DNA of 64,000 bases from Acidimicrobiales bacterium. Its GTDB lineage: Bacteria; Actinomycetota; Acidimicrobiia; Acidimicrobiales; Acidimicrobilacustridaceae. The position numbers were made by a program, and so were the translations under genes. The notes beneath the pieces are model-generated. The model made no database searches and was not told the origin of the DNA. It was given only the letters and a program-made list of their open reading frames with translations. Below are positions 23,899 to 31,629 of the stretch, piece by piece. Where the stretch lies: positions 1-64,000 of the forward strand of contig JAURMR010000026.1 in the NCBI GenBank assembly GCA_030830565.1. The letters run 5' to 3'. The number at the start of each line of letters is the position of its first letter. Position 1 is the first letter of the stretch.

Positions 23899-25351
23899 AT
23901 CGGTTTGTGGCGAACCACCATGCGGTCGCAATCAAAAGAAGTGAGAGCACAACAATCGGAAGAGGCCCGATAACTGTTGCGATGGTGTCACCTGATCGAA
24001 GCATGACCTCTTGTTGAAGTACTGCTTGTTCAGAGATTGCCGTTCGTTGCACAACATCGCCGGTGGGAGTGACGATCGCAGAGAAGCCCGTGGGCGCTGC
24101 TTGCAGTACCCATCGACCTGATTCGATCGCGCGCAATTGACTTGATGCAACTTGTTGCGTTTGCACTTGCGTCAACCAGTAACTCGAACCATTCGTTGGG
24201 TTGAGCAAGATCTGACCACCGTGCAGTACGCCGTCGCGTCCACGATTGGTAAAGAAGATTTCCCAAGAGATCGCAACGGCGAGGTCTCCTGCAGGGGTAT
24301 GCAAGATTGCCGGTTCACTGCCGGCGACTGCGTCGCGCGATGGAAGCCCGCTGTTGGAACCTGCGATCTGTTCAAGGATGCCTCGTAATGGCACGTATTC
24401 ACCAAACGGAACTCGGCGAACTTTGTCGTAACGCTCACCCGAAGAACCGTCGGGCAGGTACACGATCGATGCATTGGCAAAGTTCGAAGAATCGATCCCT
24501 TCGGTAATGCCGACAACGAGGGTTGTGTCGAGGCTCGAAGCCAAAGCAGAGAGTTCTGCGTTCTCGCGATTTACCGAAATCGGTCCTTCGACAGCCACGA
24601 CATTTTCGGGCCAAAGGACAAGGTCAACGGGAGTCGTGACGCGCTTGGTCGCTTCGATATGCCGATTGAAAACATCGCGTGGGTTGGTTTCCGTTGCTCG
24701 TGTCCCTTGCGGCCCGCCGCCTTGAACGACTGCGGCATTGATCGCGCGAATGTCATGGCCGCTGGGAGCAATGATCGCAACGAGCCACAACGCAACGACT
24801 CCAGCAATCGTGATGGCGCCGAGAAGGTGGCGACGTTCCCAAAGCGCCGACAACGCCACGCCAATCACCGCAACGGCGAAGGTGACACCGACGGCACAGA
24901 GCACTCGAGCGATCTGACCCAACGGGGCACTGGCCTGACCCATTGCGGTCGTTGCTAATGGAACTCCGCCAAAGGGAAAGGTGCATCGTGCTGCTTCGGC
25001 AAGTGTGAATGCGGCAGGAAGTGCAAGCCATCGAACCCACGAACGAGAACTTCGTCCCGGCACAGCAAGGCCAGCAACGCCCACGTACACCGCAAACACG
25101 ATGACGGCGATGGGGTAGCCGGGTGGGGTGAGGTCGACCATCCACAACATCGTCGGCGCAAACCACGCAATCGCGAGAACTGTTGATCGGACGAATCGAG
25201 CGCGGGGCTTGGCGTTACAGAGCAAGCGGTCCCACATCGCAACGCCGATAAACGCAAGTGGCCACCATCCCCACGGGGGAATTGACGCAGCAATGAGCAG
25301 ACCAGCAATGACAGCGCGGAGCAACGCTCGGAGTGCGCGCGGGTCGATCAT
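23855..25351 (-). CDS. lnt: Apolipoprotein N-acyltransferase homologue with Cys-to-Ser change
   Basis: A 498-residue protein with about six N-terminal membrane helices, a nitrilase-type extracellular domain (about 203-440) and a C-terminal helix, the Lnt layout. Lnt adds the third acyl chain to lipoproteins with a Glu-Lys-Cys triad. Glu249 (LWPEN) and Lys310 (YDKVRRVPFGEY) are in place, but the Cys position in the family's I-C-x-E segment is Ser362 (ISWE; TCT codon at 24266-24268). The protein may be a slow or altered acyltransferase, a paralogue or inactive. It lies four bases after the metal ABC permease gene and is probably co-transcribed with it. Confidence 0.82.
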   Translation of the reverse strand: MIDPRALRALLRAVIAGLLIAASIPPWGWWPLAFIGVAMWDRLLCNAKPRARFVRSTVLAIAWFAPTMLWMVDLTPPGYPIAVIVFAVYVGVAGLAVPGRSSRSWVRWLALPAAFTLAEAARCTFPFGGVPLATTAMGQASAPLGQIARVLCAVGVTFAVAVIGVALSALWERRHLLGAITIAGVVALWLVAIIAPSGHDIRAINAAVVQGGGPQGTRATETNPRDVFNRHIEATKRVTTPVDLVLWPENVVAVEGPISVNRENAELSALASSLDTTLVVGITEGIDSSNFANASIVYLPDGSSGERYDKVRRVPFGEYVPLRGILEQIAGSNSGLPSRDAVAGSEPAILHTPAGDLAVAISWEIFFTNRGRDGVLHGGQILLNPTNGSSYWLTQVQTQQVASSQLRAIESGRWVLQAAPTGFSAIVTPTGDVVQRTAISEQAVLQQEVMLRSGDTIATVIGPLPIVVLSLLLIATAWWFATNRFTTLRSKFPPQQSA

Positions 25352-25355
25352 CAGT

Positions 25356-26201
25356 TCAAGCGTGCGCGAGATGTGTACGGCGTCCGATGCGACTTACGAG
25401 CTCGCGGCCGGCCAACACAATAAAGAAGATCGCAACTGCGGTGCCCGCCATCGTTGCGCCGGCCGCAGTATCGAAGTGATAGGTGATGATCAGCCCGATG
25501 AAGATTGACGAGACACCGATAAGGCAGGCAGTCACCATCATTGTGGGCACTCGTCGGACGAGTAGTGCCGCAGTGGCAGGTGGTGCAATCAGTAATCCGA
25601 AGACCAGCAACGTTCCAACAGTTCGGAACGAAGCAACGATCGCAATAGCGATAAGCGTGAGCATTGCGATGTGCGCGAGCCGAGGGCGCATGCCCAGTGA
25701 CGCGGCTTTATCGGAGTTGAACGACAGCGCGAGGAACAAGCGGTGGAACACGACGACTGCGATGAGGGTGACGACCGCTGCAATTGATTGCAGCCAAATG
25801 TCGGAGTTCTTCACGCCGAGGACAGAACCGAAGAGAAACGACGTGAGATCGCCGGTGAACGAACGAGTTCTCGAAATGATCACGACACCGAGCGCGAGCA
25901 TGCCTACAAAGAGCAAGCCAATACCGGTATCAGCAGAGAGTTTTGAGGCGCGGTTCACGAGATTGATGCCGATGACCATGATGATCGCCGAAACGAATGC
26001 GCCAATGGCGATATCGATACCAACAATGAACGCAACGGCAATGCCGGGCATTACGCCGTGGGCAAGCGCGTCTCCCATAAACGACATACCCCGGATAACA
26101 ACCCATGTGCCGATGAGCGAGCACGTGACCGCGGCGAGACAACCGGCGAACAATGCTCGCAGGATGAAGTCGTAGTGGAAGGGGTCAGTGAGCCAGGACA
26201 C
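25356..26201 (-). CDS. Zinc/manganese ABC transporter permease (ZnuB/AztB family)
   Basis: A 281-residue protein with about eight membrane helices. Family landmarks are GMSFMGDALAHGVMPGIAVAF, the conserved region near the second helix, and FRTVGTLLVFGLLIAPPATA. It forms the channel of a metal importer together with the binding lipoprotein encoded upstream at 26246-27256. The partner ATPase gene is not between or beside them. The GTG at 26201 has no clear ribosome binding site, but a -10-like TAGCCT lies nine bases upstream. lnt follows after four bases. Confidence 0.9.
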   Translation of the reverse strand: MSWLTDPFHYDFILRALFAGCLAAVTCSLIGTWVVIRGMSFMGDALAHGVMPGIAVAFIVGIDIAIGAFVSAIIMVIGINLVNRASKLSADTGIGLLFVGMLALGVVIISRTRSFTGDLTSFLFGSVLGVKNSDIWLQSIAAVVTLIAVVVFHRLFLALSFNSDKAASLGMRPRLAHIAMLTLIAIAIVASFRTVGTLLVFGLLIAPPATAALLVRRVPTMMVTACLIGVSSIFIGLIITYHFDTAAGATMAGTAVAIFFIVLAGRELVSRIGRRTHLAHA

Positions 26202-26210
26202 AGTGGTGGG

Positions 26211-26216
26211 AGGCTA
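26211..26216 (-). promoter_or_regulatory. Candidate -10 box before the metal permease gene
   Basis: TAGCCT on the minus strand, nine bases before the GTG at 26201, inside the 44-bp gap after the binding-protein gene. It would allow separate leaderless expression of the permease and lnt. Confidence 0.28.
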
Positions 26217-26245
26217 GAGGCTGCCTCGAATCCGAGCGAGATTGG

Positions 26246-27256
26246 TCAGCGACCAGTCAAGCCATTGGCGATGAGCCGAGCCGTGGCGACGATGAGGCCG
26301 GGATAGGTGTCGGTGTCGCTGCCGGGCTCTCCGAGTGTGTCTGTTGAAAGTTCGACGACCTGCACCTTCGACCCGACTTCACGGCTCACCGTGTCGATCA
26401 ATTTCGCCGAAACGGTGCTTTCGGAAAATATCGCTTTCACATTGTTCGCTTTGATGAGTTCAACGAGTTCAGAAAGGTCGGCAGCACTCGGTTCGGCCAT
26501 TGTCGATCCGCCTGGGATCACCGTTCCGATGACTTCAAGGTTGAATCGATTGGCGAAGTATTCGAGCGCGTCGTGGTTGGTGACGAGTTTGCGTTGATCG
26601 GCGGGAACCACCGAAAGGATCTCGATTGCCTGAGCCTGGGCAGCCAGTGCGGAATCCGCGTAGGTCGCAGCACGCGACTGAAACCCAGCTGCATCAAGAC
26701 CGGTTGTGGCTGCTAACTGCCCAGCAACGAGCGAGGCAGCGGTTGCCATGCGTTCGGGATCAAGCCACACGTGCGGATCTTCTGATCCGTGACCGTGTTC
26801 CTCTTCCGCGGGGCCGGGTTCTGAATGGTTCTCAGTGATTGCGAGCGGATCGAGTTCCTCGCCGACTTCGTAGACGGTGACACCATCTCGACGTGCACCA
26901 TCAATGGAGCTTTCGAGTTGCTGTTCAAGACCAAGTCCGTTGGCCACAATGAGCGATGCATCCCGCAGTCGAGCCGCTTGGGCTGCTGATGGTTCGAAAT
27001 CATGGGGATCGGCGCCAAGTGGAATCAACACCTCAACCGTGACGTCCTCGCCGCCGACTGCCTCTACGAGTTCGCCCAGAATCGGGGTAGTTGCGATAAC
27101 GAGAGGCTTCTTCGATCCATCGGCACCATTGGCCGAGTCGCCGCTACAAGCAGTGAGGAATCCCAGAGCAAGCATCGCGACCAACGCAGTCGCGGCGAGC
27201 GACAGCTGTCTCCCTCGAAAAGATTGAAGCGAAGTGAGGTGGTTGAAGCGCAACAT
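26246..27256 (-). CDS. Metal-binding lipoprotein of a Zn/Mn ABC importer (ZnuA family)
   Basis: The 336-residue cluster A-I binding protein has a signal peptide with lipobox LTAC (Cys37). Expected metal ligands are His85 in GADPHDFEPS, His162 in DPHVWLDP and His228 in TNHDALEYF, with an Asp near 314-316 (SDTDTYPG). A short acidic/His-rich loop, EEEHGHG, precedes His162, as in many zinc-binding members. It should capture zinc (or manganese) outside the cell and pass it to the permease. The ATG has GGAG five bases upstream and lies 17 bases downstream of a Zur-like palindrome, which argues for zinc. Confidence 0.92.
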   Translation of the reverse strand: MLRFNHLTSLQSFRGRQLSLAATALVAMLALGFLTACSGDSANGADGSKKPLVIATTPILGELVEAVGGEDVTVEVLIPLGADPHDFEPSAAQAARLRDASLIVANGLGLEQQLESSIDGARRDGVTVYEVGEELDPLAITENHSEPGPAEEEHGHGSEDPHVWLDPERMATAASLVAGQLAATTGLDAAGFQSRAATYADSALAAQAQAIEILSVVPADQRKLVTNHDALEYFANRFNLEVIGTVIPGGSTMAEPSAADLSELVELIKANNVKAIFSESTVSAKLIDTVSREVGSKVQVVELSTDTLGEPGSDTDTYPGLIVATARLIANGLTGR

Positions 27257-27273
27257 GCTGACTCCATAGTGAG

Positions 27274-27292
27274 AATGAGAAGCGTTCTCATT
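27274..27292 (-). promoter_or_regulatory. Zur-like operator upstream of the zinc-binding lipoprotein
   Basis: AATGAGAAGCGTTCTCATT is a perfect 8-3-8 palindrome. Its TGA(A/G)AA-N3-TT(T/C)TCA core differs from the actinobacterial Zur box (TGAAAATGATTTTCA) mainly by a symmetrical G/C change. The candidate -10 CACTAT follows directly, so a bound repressor would block transcription of the gene starting at 27256. Confidence 0.6.
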
Positions 27293-27331
27293 ATGGGCCT
27301 CAGGTCTGAGGCTTGCAACTCGCCCCTCGAA

Positions 27332-27913
27332 TTACTGGCCTGGGAGCTTGAGGCGTGGAGGCAGGAGTAGATCGGCGATGGCGGAATAGGGCTGCACTTC
27401 CGCTTCGATGGTGAGCGCTCCAGCCTTTTCGAACTGCAGAGTGATCGGAATCTTCTGACCAACCGAGAGTGGTGCCGTCAGTCCGCTGAGGAGGAGTTGG
27501 TCACCACCCGGAATGAACTTCAGTTCGGTGAAGCCAGGGATATCGATGCGATCGACGGTGATGTACGTGCCACCAGTTGCTGGCATATTGGGAGTACTTG
27601 TCGTCGTTGTTGGATCAATGATCTGCAGTTCGATAGATCTCGCCGCCGGGGATGTCGCGCTCAGCAAGGTGTCAGATCCCCCGGCATTGTTGAGAATGAA
27701 ATATGCGCCGGTTGGATCGTTCTCGGCACCAATAAGTTCGGTGCGCGTCGAAAGATCGGGTGAAGGACTCTTGAACGGTCGGACGAATCCGACGACAACC
27801 AAGATGCCAATGCAGAACAACACGACGAACACCGGAGCGAAGCGCACGATGCGCGAATAGATGTCGGGCTTGCGATCGGGCGTGGGAGCTGCGGCGGGGG
27901 AATCGCTCGTCAT
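27332..27913 (-). CDS. Membrane-anchored PCu(A)C-like protein without metal ligands
   Basis: The 193-residue protein has one N-terminal membrane segment (about 25-45) and an extracellular beta domain that follows the PCu(A)C copper-chaperone pattern: GAYFILNNAGGSDTLLSATS, SIELQ, a Thr-rich loop, IPGFTELKFIPGGDQLLLSG, and PITLQFEKAGALTIE. The ligand set H(M)x10Mx21HxM is lost: Gln97 replaces the His of ELHE, and DQL (Asp138) replaces HxM. Copper delivery by the usual site is therefore unlikely. It lies upstream of the zinc-binding lipoprotein gene on the same strand, with the Zur-like site in the gap. A scaffold or another partner role is possible. Confidence 0.62.
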   Translation of the reverse strand: MTSDSPAAAPTPDRKPDIYSRIVRFAPVFVVLFCIGILVVVGFVRPFKSPSPDLSTRTELIGAENDPTGAYFILNNAGGSDTLLSATSPAARSIELQIIDPTTTTSTPNMPATGGTYITVDRIDIPGFTELKFIPGGDQLLLSGLTAPLSVGQKIPITLQFEKAGALTIEAEVQPYSAIADLLLPPRLKLPGQ

Positions 27914-27968
27914 TGACGGTCCATTCTCTTTGCGATGGCCTCATCCTTACCGCCTCGCCGGCCACTGG

Positions 27969-28631
27969 TCAGATCGGGGGACTGTGCGGTTGCTCGCCCC
28001 GCGCGACTGCATCGAGCCATACGGCCAACGCAGAGGTGAGTGGTGTGTCGAACCGATGGCCGCCACTGACTTCCTTCCACGTCACGAGTGCGTCGGCCCG
28101 GTGGAGGGCCTTTGATGCGGAACGACCGCGGATCGGCTCAACGAGTTCGTCGTCTTCGCCGTGGGCAAGGAGCACGGGTCGGCCGGCAGCCCGCGAGAGA
28201 TCAATCGATTGGTCGTCGCGGGTTGGTAGATACGCCGCAAGAGCGGCGGTGGCACGCGGTGTCACCACCGAGGTCGGATCGACGAGGTGCGCGAGAGCGA
28301 TGGCGCCACCTTGAGAAAAACCAACAACAACGAGTTCATCGTTACTCAGGCCGGTTTCGGTGAGAACCGACACACAGAGTGCATCGATCGCACCGACCGC
28401 CGCGCCAAGCGCAACAGGGTCAGGTCCGTTTTCGTCAACGTCATACCAATACGGACCGCGGTCGCTTGGGGTCTGCGGCTCAACCGTGACGATCAGCCAG
28501 TTTTCGTTGGGGTCGAACGATGACGCGCGCTCAAGAAACGGCTCAGGCCTATCGCCATAACCGGGAATGAGAACGAGCACTCGTTCGGGCGTTGTGGGCC
28601 CTCGTCGAATGCTTCGCAAAGTTTCGGTCAT
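27969..28631 (-). CDS. Alpha/beta hydrolase (phospholipase/carboxylesterase family)
   Basis: A 220-residue cytoplasmic esterase-type hydrolase. The nucleophile Ser106 lies in GFSQGG, the acid is Asp in AHGEDDELV and the His is in SGGHRFD, in the order expected for the carboxylesterase/phospholipase family. An oxyanion-side motif, LIPGYGDRPEPF, is near the start. I chose the ATG at 28631, which has GGAAGG five bases upstream and overlaps the NlpC/P60 stop (ATGA), over an in-frame start 13 codons earlier. The substrate is not predictable. Confidence 0.83.
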   Translation of the reverse strand: MTETLRSIRRGPTTPERVLVLIPGYGDRPEPFLERASSFDPNENWLIVTVEPQTPSDRGPYWYDVDENGPDPVALGAAVGAIDALCVSVLTETGLSNDELVVVGFSQGGAIALAHLVDPTSVVTPRATAALAAYLPTRDDQSIDLSRAAGRPVLLAHGEDDELVEPIRGRSASKALHRADALVTWKEVSGGHRFDTPLTSALAVWLDAVARGEQPHSPPI

Positions 28632-29173
28632 CGAACCCTTCCAGCTCGTGTCGTTGCGCCAGTCCACCAATCGATGGAGTCATAGCGCACCACACCAGAG
28701 CTGTTGGGTGCGTGAATCATGATGCCGTCGCCCACATACAGGCCGACGTGGTCGGGCTCGCCGCCGCCGAAGCCCCAGTTGAACAGGAGATCGCCGGGTT
28801 GAAGATCTTCGAGCGAGATCTGGTCGACCGCCGCCCATTGAGCGCCGGAATTGTGGGGTAGCTCGACGCCAAGTTGCCTCCACGCCCAGCTCGTGAAGCC
28901 GGAGCAGTCGAAGGCATTGGGGCCAGCAGCGGAATACACATACGGAGCGCCGAGTTTGGTTTCGCCTGCATCAATGACGGCCTGGCCGATGGCCATGCGC
29001 CAGGTGGCAGCGGTGAGTTGGGCACCACTTTCGGGAACCGGCGCGGACGCCGTTGCCGGCGTGACGACAAGCGCGGCACTCGGGCGGGTGGAGAATCCGA
29101 GGCCAAAGGTGAGTACGGCTGCGGCAAGGGCAATGGAAACGAGGCTGGTCCGGCCAAGGGGGGTTGATCGCAT
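28628..29173 (-). CDS. Secreted NlpC/P60 peptidoglycan endopeptidase
   Basis: A 181-residue exported protein with a signal peptide (about 1-35) and an NlpC/P60 domain at its C-terminal end. The catalytic Cys90 is in FDCSGF, His142 in PDHVGLYV and the third polar residue His154 in MIHAP. Such enzymes cut the gamma-D-glutamyl-diaminopimelate bond or equivalent cross-bridges in the wall. No LysM, SH3 or coiled-coil part is present, so this is a compact single-domain enzyme. It heads a two-gene operon with the esterase. Confidence 0.9.
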   Translation of the reverse strand: MRSTPLGRTSLVSIALAAAVLTFGLGFSTRPSAALVVTPATASAPVPESGAQLTAATWRMAIGQAVIDAGETKLGAPYVYSAAGPNAFDCSGFTSWAWRQLGVELPHNSGAQWAAVDQISLEDLQPGDLLFNWGFGGGEPDHVGLYVGDGIMIHAPNSSGVVRYDSIDWWTGATTRAGRVR

Positions 29174-29263
29174 TGTTACGAAAGTGTTGCGGTTTCATCG
29201 CAGTCTCGCAACGTAGCCGCAACGGTTTTGCAACAAATAGCGCCCTGAGCAGGGGAAATGCCC

Positions 29264-29280
29264 GTGACATTTTCTGTCAC
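29264..29280. repeat. Inverted repeat in the gap between hemG and the NlpC/P60 gene
   Basis: GTGACA and TGTCAC are separated by five bases. It could be a regulator site for the NlpC/P60 gene or a weak hairpin after hemG; the spacing does not fit the TGTGA-N6-TCACA Crp site. Confidence 0.3.
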
Positions 29281-29311
29281 ATATCGATCAAATGTGGCTG
29301 TTTTTGACGCG

Positions 29312-30721
29312 TCAGGCGATGGCAGCGGCGGCCTGGCGACCCTGGCGAATGCAGGCCGGGAGACCAAGTCCGTCATAGGCGGCGCCGGCAATATGAATGC
29401 CGGGAGCTTCTGCGGCAACGCCCGAACGCCACGACGCAACACGAGCCGGATGGCCGGGCCGGTATTGCGGCAGTGCGTCGATCCAGCGGGTGACTCTTGA
29501 TGCGAGTGGTGGAGCGTTGATGCCCATCGTGGTCTCGAGATCGATGCTCAACGCTGCAACGAGCGCTGCATCATCAAGATCAAGAGCGTGGGTATCGCCA
29601 TGCTTGCCCGCAGACACCCGCAGGATTGCGACCTCGGGGTCGTCGAGGTGCGCCCATTTGGCCGATGCCCATGAACACGCGGTGAGTGTTGGCAACGGAT
29701 CGGTTTGGGCGACAAGAAATCCACTGGCATCGAGTGGAACGCCGAGAGATTTTTTGGAGATGGCAAGCGTGACCATCGCTGCCGAGGCGTACTCAAGTGA
29801 CGCGAGATCGCGAGCTGGTTCGGGAGCGATCGTCTCAAGCAGACGTGCGGTTGGGTGGGCAGGTGTCGCGAGGATGATTTCCTCTGCAGTAATTGGACCG
29901 AGCGGAGTGGAGAGCGTCCACGTCTTTTCGCCCCGGGTGATCGAAGCCACCGGGCACGACAGATGAACGGGCACGTCGGCCTGAGTGAGTCGAGCGAGCA
30001 TCAGATCGGTCAGTGTTTGCGTTCCCACCGGGATGCCGTGGAAGACCGGTGTCTCGGGGTTGATCTGTGCTGCTGTCGATTGCGCGCGCAACGCAGTGAT
30101 GAGGCTTGGTGACGTGCGCGCAGCAACGGCGATCTGCGCCGCACCGGCCGCAAGACTCAGATAGTCGGCGTCGCCGGCGTTCACACCCGAGAGAAGTGGC
30201 GACACCAATTTCTCGTGAACTTCATCGCCCAGTCGCGTTCGGATGAGGTCTCCGACCGATTGATCATCGGCACCATCGGGATCGACCCCGTTTGCGCTAT
30301 CGATCCATTCGGTGCGGGTGAGATCTTGTGAAGCGCGTGCGAGTCCGTCATCGCTCACAATTCCTGATGCTGCGAGCGCATCGAGATCCGTCGGCACGCC
30401 AAGTACGAGACCAGATGGCAAATGGTGAAGACCGCCATTCACCCAGACGTAGGCGGACTTTTGCGCGGGCGAAGTGAGAATTGTTTGAAGACCAAGCTCG
30501 CGACAAAGTTCAAGTGCTTCCGGAACGCGAGCAAGAAACGCGTCGGCGCCGCAATCAACCGGACGGCCAGCAAAGGGAGTGGTGAGAATCTTTCCACCGA
30601 CTCGTTCGCTTGCCTCAACCACAACGACATCAGTGTCAGGACGGTTTGTCGCGAGAGTGAATGCTGCGGTGAGCCCGGTGATGCCGGCACCAACAACAAC
30701 GACTCGTCGACGACTTGTCAT
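29312..30721 (-). CDS. hemG: Protoporphyrinogen/coproporphyrinogen oxidase (HemY/CgoX type)
   Basis: A 469-residue FAD enzyme with the dinucleotide loop VVGAGITGL at 9-17, ASERVGGKI next to it, and the C-terminal FAD segment HIAGAAYDGLGLPACIRQG. It oxidises the porphyrinogen ring. In actinobacteria the HemY-type enzyme usually acts on coproporphyrinogen III before iron insertion, which fits its co-transcription with hemE and ferrochelatase. No membrane anchor is visible. The ATG overlaps the hemH stop (ATGA). Substrate choice between copro- and protoporphyrinogen is inference. Confidence 0.92.
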   Translation of the reverse strand: MTSRRRVVVVGAGITGLTAAFTLATNRPDTDVVVVEASERVGGKILTTPFAGRPVDCGADAFLARVPEALELCRELGLQTILTSPAQKSAYVWVNGGLHHLPSGLVLGVPTDLDALAASGIVSDDGLARASQDLTRTEWIDSANGVDPDGADDQSVGDLIRTRLGDEVHEKLVSPLLSGVNAGDADYLSLAAGAAQIAVAARTSPSLITALRAQSTAAQINPETPVFHGIPVGTQTLTDLMLARLTQADVPVHLSCPVASITRGEKTWTLSTPLGPITAEEIILATPAHPTARLLETIAPEPARDLASLEYASAAMVTLAISKKSLGVPLDASGFLVAQTDPLPTLTACSWASAKWAHLDDPEVAILRVSAGKHGDTHALDLDDAALVAALSIDLETTMGINAPPLASRVTRWIDALPQYRPGHPARVASWRSGVAAEAPGIHIAGAAYDGLGLPACIRQGRQAAAAIA

Positions 30722-31629
30722 TGGATCTGTGCGACAACCAAATCGGCGAGTGCAGTCATGACAACCTCATCGGCATTCAGTGAACGTGTACGACCGAACG
30801 CGAGGCCGAGTTCTTCGGCGACCTTTGCCGCTTCGATATCGAGGTCATAGAGCACCTCGAGGTGGTCCGAAGTGAAACCTTGTGCGCATACCAGCACGCC
30901 ATCGGCAGATCCCTCAGCTGCGATGCGACGGAGTTCATCAAGGATGTCCGGACCACGCCATGGTTCCGGCGTTCGACCAGCGCTTTGCCAACCGAGGGAC
31001 CAACTTTTGAGTCCGAGCTGTTCGGCGACGTAGGTCGCGCTGGCTGCGAGTTCGTCTGGGTACGGGTCGTTCTCCAGCACTCGTTCAGGCAGTGAATGGG
31101 CGGTGAATAGCACCGTGGTGCGCTCGGGAAGCAAAGCAAGGGCGTCGCGAACTGCCGAGGTAAGGAAGTCGAGATAGGCCTGTTCGAGGTGCCAATTGTT
31201 GATGCCGTGCATCGTGAGCCCACGTTCGGCGCCAGCCTCAGCGGCCCGTCGCTGGTATTCGCCAACGCTGAATCCTGAGAAATGGGGAGCAAGAACAAGA
31301 CCAACCGCATCGGTGATTCCCGCGTCGGCCAACTCGGCAACGCCGTCTTCAATAAACGGTTCAGCGTGTTTCTGTCCAAGAACAACGGTCCAGGCTCCAG
31401 GCATGCGTGCTTCGAGTGCGGACTCGAGTGCCGCCCGTTGCGCTTCAGTGAGGCTTGCAAGGGGAGAGATGCCACCGATTGCGTCGTAGCGTGAAATGAG
31501 ATCAGCAAGTTGCTGTGGCTCTGGTGCGCGACCGCGACGAATGTGTGTGTAGTACGGCTCAATATCCGCAGGTGTACGGGGCGTTCCGTAGGCCATCACT
31601 ACGAGGCCAATTTTGGATTCAGTGCTCAT
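30718..31629 (-). CDS. hemH: Ferrochelatase (coproporphyrin ferrochelatase type)
   Basis: A 303-residue protein that inserts Fe2+ into porphyrin. The metal-site His is in GQKHAEPFIED and the second signature FTAHSLPERVLENDPYPDEL is intact; the acidic residue lies in DHLEVLYDLD. Length and lack of a C-terminal membrane anchor fit the short bacterial, CpfC-like form. No Cys cluster for a [2Fe-2S] centre is visible, unlike some mycobacterial enzymes. It overlaps hemE and hemG by four bases on each side. Confidence 0.95.
   Translation of the reverse strand: MSTESKIGLVVMAYGTPRTPADIEPYYTHIRRGRAPEPQQLADLISRYDAIGGISPLASLTEAQRAALESALEARMPGAWTVVLGQKHAEPFIEDGVAELADAGITDAVGLVLAPHFSGFSVGEYQRRAAEAGAERGLTMHGINNWHLEQAYLDFLTSAVRDALALLPERTTVLFTAHSLPERVLENDPYPDELAASATYVAEQLGLKSWSLGWQSAGRTPEPWRGPDILDELRRIAAEGSADGVLVCAQGFTSDHLEVLYDLDIEAAKVAEELGLAFGRTRSLNADEVVMTALADLVVAQIQ

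Noticed and set aside
29174-29311. c-di-AMP (ydaO) riboswitch upstream of the NlpC/P60 gene
   Set aside because: Such switches often precede wall hydrolase genes in actinobacteria, but the 138-bp gap lacks the conserved blocks I would expect.
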